Of a stretch of DNA of 23,363 bases, positions 20,736 through 23,363 are shown in pieces. Numbering within the stretch: the stretch's first letter is position 1; each line of letters begins with the position of its first letter. Source of the DNA: Rhizopus sp. PT2906 (Eukaryota > Mucoromycota > Mucoromycetes > Mucorales > Rhizopodaceae); contig JAMYHX010000591.1 in NCBI GenBank assembly GCA_025529335.1, positions 1 to 23,363 on the forward strand. The letters are read 5' to 3'. Made by a program: the position numbers and the translations under genes. The notes beneath the pieces are model-generated. The model was not told the origin of the DNA. It saw nothing but the letters and a program-made list of their open reading frames with translations, and ran no database searches.

Positions 20736-22081
20736 CTAATGATTTGACAAGTGACGTACAAGCACCAGTGTTTGTTCATAGACCAAGAAGTTTAAAGAAT
20801 GAATAGGAAAAGCGCGTATTAAGGTAACTGAGATGCCTCTGTAGAATCCAGCAATTCCATTTCGTTGATAGATCTCTTGAACACACTGTTTTGTGCTTTT
20901 GTACTTTGGAAATGGATGCAATATCTCCTTTTGAATTAAGCTCTTCACAAGATCTAGCGGGAATACCACAATCCAACACATTATGCCGCAAATACCCCCA
21001 GCAAGGAACTGCGTACCTGGTCCTGCTGTTGTGTTTTGTAGGTGACTTAGAAGGTACTTTGTTGTCTCATAGCCTCCGAAATAAACACCTGTTCCGATAG
21101 CATCTCTTGCTGTAATACAACAACAACAGTTCGATTAGAATTTCTTTTTAAACATTTCTTTATCATTCTGCTTTTTCTTTATATTACCCAGGTGAAGACT
21201 AAAGCCACTGTATAAACCTAGAGGTCCTCTCTTTTTTAAGATTTCTTTTGCAGAATGCCAACTTGATGTCGAGGTGTACAGGGTGCGCTTATGTGTTATG
21301 CAATGTGAGGTATTTCTTGGTTGTGGGGGACTAGACGTCGGTGTGACAGGAAGCCCCGCGCCTACAGTTCGACTGATAGTGGGTTTAAGATCATTATTCA
21401 CAGGACGCACCATGGCTAGATCACCTGTAGAAATACTACTGGCCTGCAGTAAGTATTCTAACTGTTTCTGTATCTTGACAAGTTCAAAAGGGCAACTTAG
21501 GGAAGCAATAAACGCACCACTGACTGAGCCTGCCGTTGTCGATACAGTCATGGTTGATGGTAATGTATTTTGATCAAATACTGTTGAACTGTACTGTTTA
21601 CAAAATGCCTTGGATTGTTCGTAAACTGAAAATGATATAGACTTGATGATACTGACTGTGATCAAGGGTGGTATGATGCCTTTATATACAGTTAATACAC
21701 ATAAGGTCATACATTCATGCTTACTTGCCTCTAAAAAACCCTTGTATGCCCTCTTCCTTATAGGTCTGTTTGATACATGCCTTAATAGAATCATAATGTT
21801 GAGTTTGAAGTCTTGTTTTTATAGAATCAAACTATAATATGCAGATAAGCTGATGATTGTACGAGTGCATATATATCTATTACTTTACAGGATAACCTGA
21901 TATCACGCCAACAACAGCTGCTGCAGAAGCGGCAATGACTGTTCTATTGGCTATATTGATATGTAATATTAGATGTTAAAAAAAGGGAATAGTTGTCTAT
22001 TTTACCCCACAGAATCTCCTGATATAAAAACTGAAAGGGTAAAGGGTGAATCTTTCTTTCTAATTTCTCTGGTTCTGGCAT
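20736..22081 (-). CDS. Mitochondrial carrier family (SLC25) transporter (368 aa, 5 exons)
   Basis: This is a predicted inner-membrane mitochondrial metabolite exchanger. Exons are 22081-22006, 21950-21889, 21831-21729, 21679-21188 and 21109-20736, totalling 369 codons in frame. The three tandem carrier signatures are visible as PFDSIKTRLQ, PFELVKIQ and PLDLVKSLIQ. Each is followed by a glycine-rich amphipathic segment (GFFRG, GLYSG, GFYRG). Features such as WIVVFPLDLVKS and the ARD..G.YF..YE block point to the carnitine/acylcarnitine and basic-amino-acid carrier branch (SLC25A20/29-like), but the substrate is not assigned. A long polar loop of about 75 residues, rich in Ser, Thr and Pro, is inserted in the second repeat. 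Intron 3 appears to use a GC donor. The gene ends 176 bp before the PARN start, on the same strand. Confidence 0.9.
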
Positions 22082-22297
22082 GTCGTAAAAACAAAAAGAA
22101 GGGAAAAAAGTGGACCTTCACGTAATTGGTCTTTACTTATCTGAGATATTCCTGCCAATCAAAACAAGAACACAGGTTTACTTTTTTGAACAACTTCATT
22201 ATCAAGAATACTACTGCTTCCCCTTTCCTCTTTTTGATCAATAAAGAAATAATGAAACTATTGATTCACTTTAAAAAAGAAATATAATTGAACTATG

Positions 22298-22513
22298 TTA
22301 TCTATTCATTAAAACTTGATGTCTTTCTGCCGTCAATTGTTGTTGCTCTGCTGTTTTGATCTGGTTGTATTTTACGATTCTCCCTTCCACAATATTGACT
22401 GAAAGATGTCTCCTATCCATTCTCTCATGCTCTTTCTCTTCCTCTCTCTTCCTTCGCTGTTCCTGGACCCATAATATGTACTTGCCTATTCTACTGTCTG
22501 TATTCATCAACAT
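22298..22513 (-). CDS. Small charged hypothetical protein (71 aa)
   Basis: A complete short frame encodes a highly charged, probably helical or coiled-coil protein. An Arg/Lys/Glu-rich stretch lies in the first half (QEQRRKREEEKEHERMDRR) and a Gln-rich segment near the end. It has no signal peptide, cysteine motif or membrane segment. It lies 217 bp upstream of the carrier gene, on the same strand. Codon use looks plausible, and it may be a real single-exon gene or the last exon of a longer one. No family is recognised. Confidence 0.45.
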   Translation of the reverse strand: MLMNTDSRIGKYILWVQEQRRKREEEKEHERMDRRHLSVNIVEGRIVKYNQIKTAEQQQLTAERHQVLMNR

Positions 22514-22722
22514 TTTAACCCAAGTTCAATACACAATATATGAATTAAATAACTGGTTATCTATAGTTTTGAAAAAGATTTCAAGTTTGACTGACTGTTG
22601 TGCAGTTTAAACTGTTTATGACGACAAAACATATACTTTATGTCGTCAACTTTTTTTTTATAAGCTTTGAGAATGCACTTATGCAATCTTATTTTATGCG
22701 CTCGATTTTGCGCTTATTTTAA

Positions 22723-23079
22723 GGGAAACACTACATGCACCAGAAATTAGACCAATACTACGGACGCACCTCTATCCATTACCTATGGTGTAGATCAACA
22801 AAACTTTTCATCATCTTGGTTTTGTTTATTTTCAAGAAGAAAGAAATAAAAAAGAGATGCTGTTATTTATTCTAGTTTTATGTTGTCAATTGATCAACAA
22901 AGATGCAAGAACACGCGTACCTATGATGAATTCACATTTTATATCAGAGAAAGTGAACTGGGCAGCCTTAGGTTAGGCAGAGGCATTGGTTATGTGAAGT
23001 TGTAAAATGATATCACATATAGTGCTTAGAAGAAGCGTCCGTAGTATTGACTTATTTTCTGGTGCATGTAGTGTTCATC
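22723..23079. mobile_element. MITE with 45-bp terminal inverted repeats and an 8-bp target-site duplication (357 bp)
   Basis: The left end 22723-22767 and the right end 23035-23079 are inverted copies matching at 38 of 45 positions, with an identical core CACTACATGCACCAGAAA. The element is flanked exactly by TATTTTAA at 22715-22722 and again at 23080-23087. An 8-bp duplication is the hallmark of hAT-superfamily insertions. The interior has no ORF, so this is a non-autonomous element. Confidence 0.85.
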
Positions 23080-23225
23080 TATTTTAATTATAGCTTTATG
23101 CTAAATCACCATCTGGGCTAAGCTTGATCCTGACTAATGTTTAACTGCTTTTAGGGCATAAATCATTATCCGAGTCCTGACTGAATTTATTCATTAAAGA
23201 TACTATGCCAAGATAAAAGCCTAAT

Positions 23226-23363
23226 ATGAATCTCGATAGCAACTTTGCTATGGAAACGGTCATCATCCTTGTCTTTTTCATTTTGCGGCATGTGATTTGT
23301 CAGCATATAAAATTTATTTCCTTCTTTTTTTTTTTTCAGGGTATTATTTTAGAACATATGTTC
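23226..23363 (+). other. Possible 5' part of a further gene (runs off the window)
   Basis: From 23226 an ATG opens a frame that stays open to the edge, but it is hydrophobic and crosses a long T-tract. The tract followed by CAG at 23324-23339 looks like a 3' splice site, with an exon beginning at about 23340. A transcript may start in this area, but no product can be named. Confidence 0.2.

Noticed and set aside
22620..22660. Short GACGACA ... TGTCGTC hairpin before a T-tract
   Set aside because: It resembles a bacterial terminator, but in a fungal nuclear genome this has no expected function. The arms are only 7 bp.
23244..23257. X-box-like sequence near the right edge
   Set aside because: It matches only 12 of 14 consensus positions, and no gene start can be established beside it.

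Overview
This is eukaryotic nuclear DNA from a fungus, most likely an early-diverging filamentous fungus of the Mucorales/Mucoromycota type (inference). The sequence is AT-rich. Genes are compact and split by many short GT-AG introns, mostly 49-78 bp. There are tandem microsomal cytochromes P450 that look like the zygomycete-type families. A 3'->5' deadenylase of the PARN family and a very large ankyrin-repeat PARP are present. No bacterial operon signals, RNA genes or CRISPR arrays are seen.

Layout. 1-138 is the 3' end of an unidentified + strand gene. 392-2101 (-) and 4820-6531 (-) are two 534-residue cytochromes P450 with identical exon layout. Between them, 2680-4564 (+) encodes a five-exon protein with a degenerate nucleoside diphosphate kinase domain and a long disordered tail. 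6532-8355 is a repeat-rich gap holding three different inverted-repeat structures and decayed coding fragments. 8356-18471 (-) is a 25-exon gene for a protein of about 2928 residues. 18692-20560 (-) is PARN, 20736-22081 (-) is a mitochondrial carrier (SLC25), and 22298-22513 (-) is a small unknown ORF. 22723-23079 is a MITE with an 8-bp target-site duplication. The last 280 bp hold only a possible start of another gene.

Centre of interest. After reconstructing every intron, the giant gene reads in frame from start to stop. Its order is a chromodomain-like fold, a nuclear localisation region, roughly 30 ankyrin repeats, a WGR domain, the PARP regulatory helical domain, and a PARP catalytic domain with an intact H-Y-E triad. 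It then continues into a C-terminal module that closely resembles the cysteine-rich plus PBZ region of the ubiquitin ligase CHFR. The PBZ finger is a perfect match to the poly(ADP-ribose)-binding consensus. One polypeptide therefore appears to write poly(ADP-ribose) and to read it. Two textbook X-box (RFX-type) palindromes lie 132-173 bp upstream of its start codon, which suggests control by an RFX/Crt1-like regulator; in yeast that regulator class governs the DNA-damage response. This arrangement resembles tankyrase (ankyrin plus PARP) but uses WGR in place of SAM, as in the nematode PME-5 type, with an added CHFR-like reader.

All exon boundaries come from splice consensus and reading-frame continuity in the sequence alone. 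Family assignments come from motif recognition without a database search.
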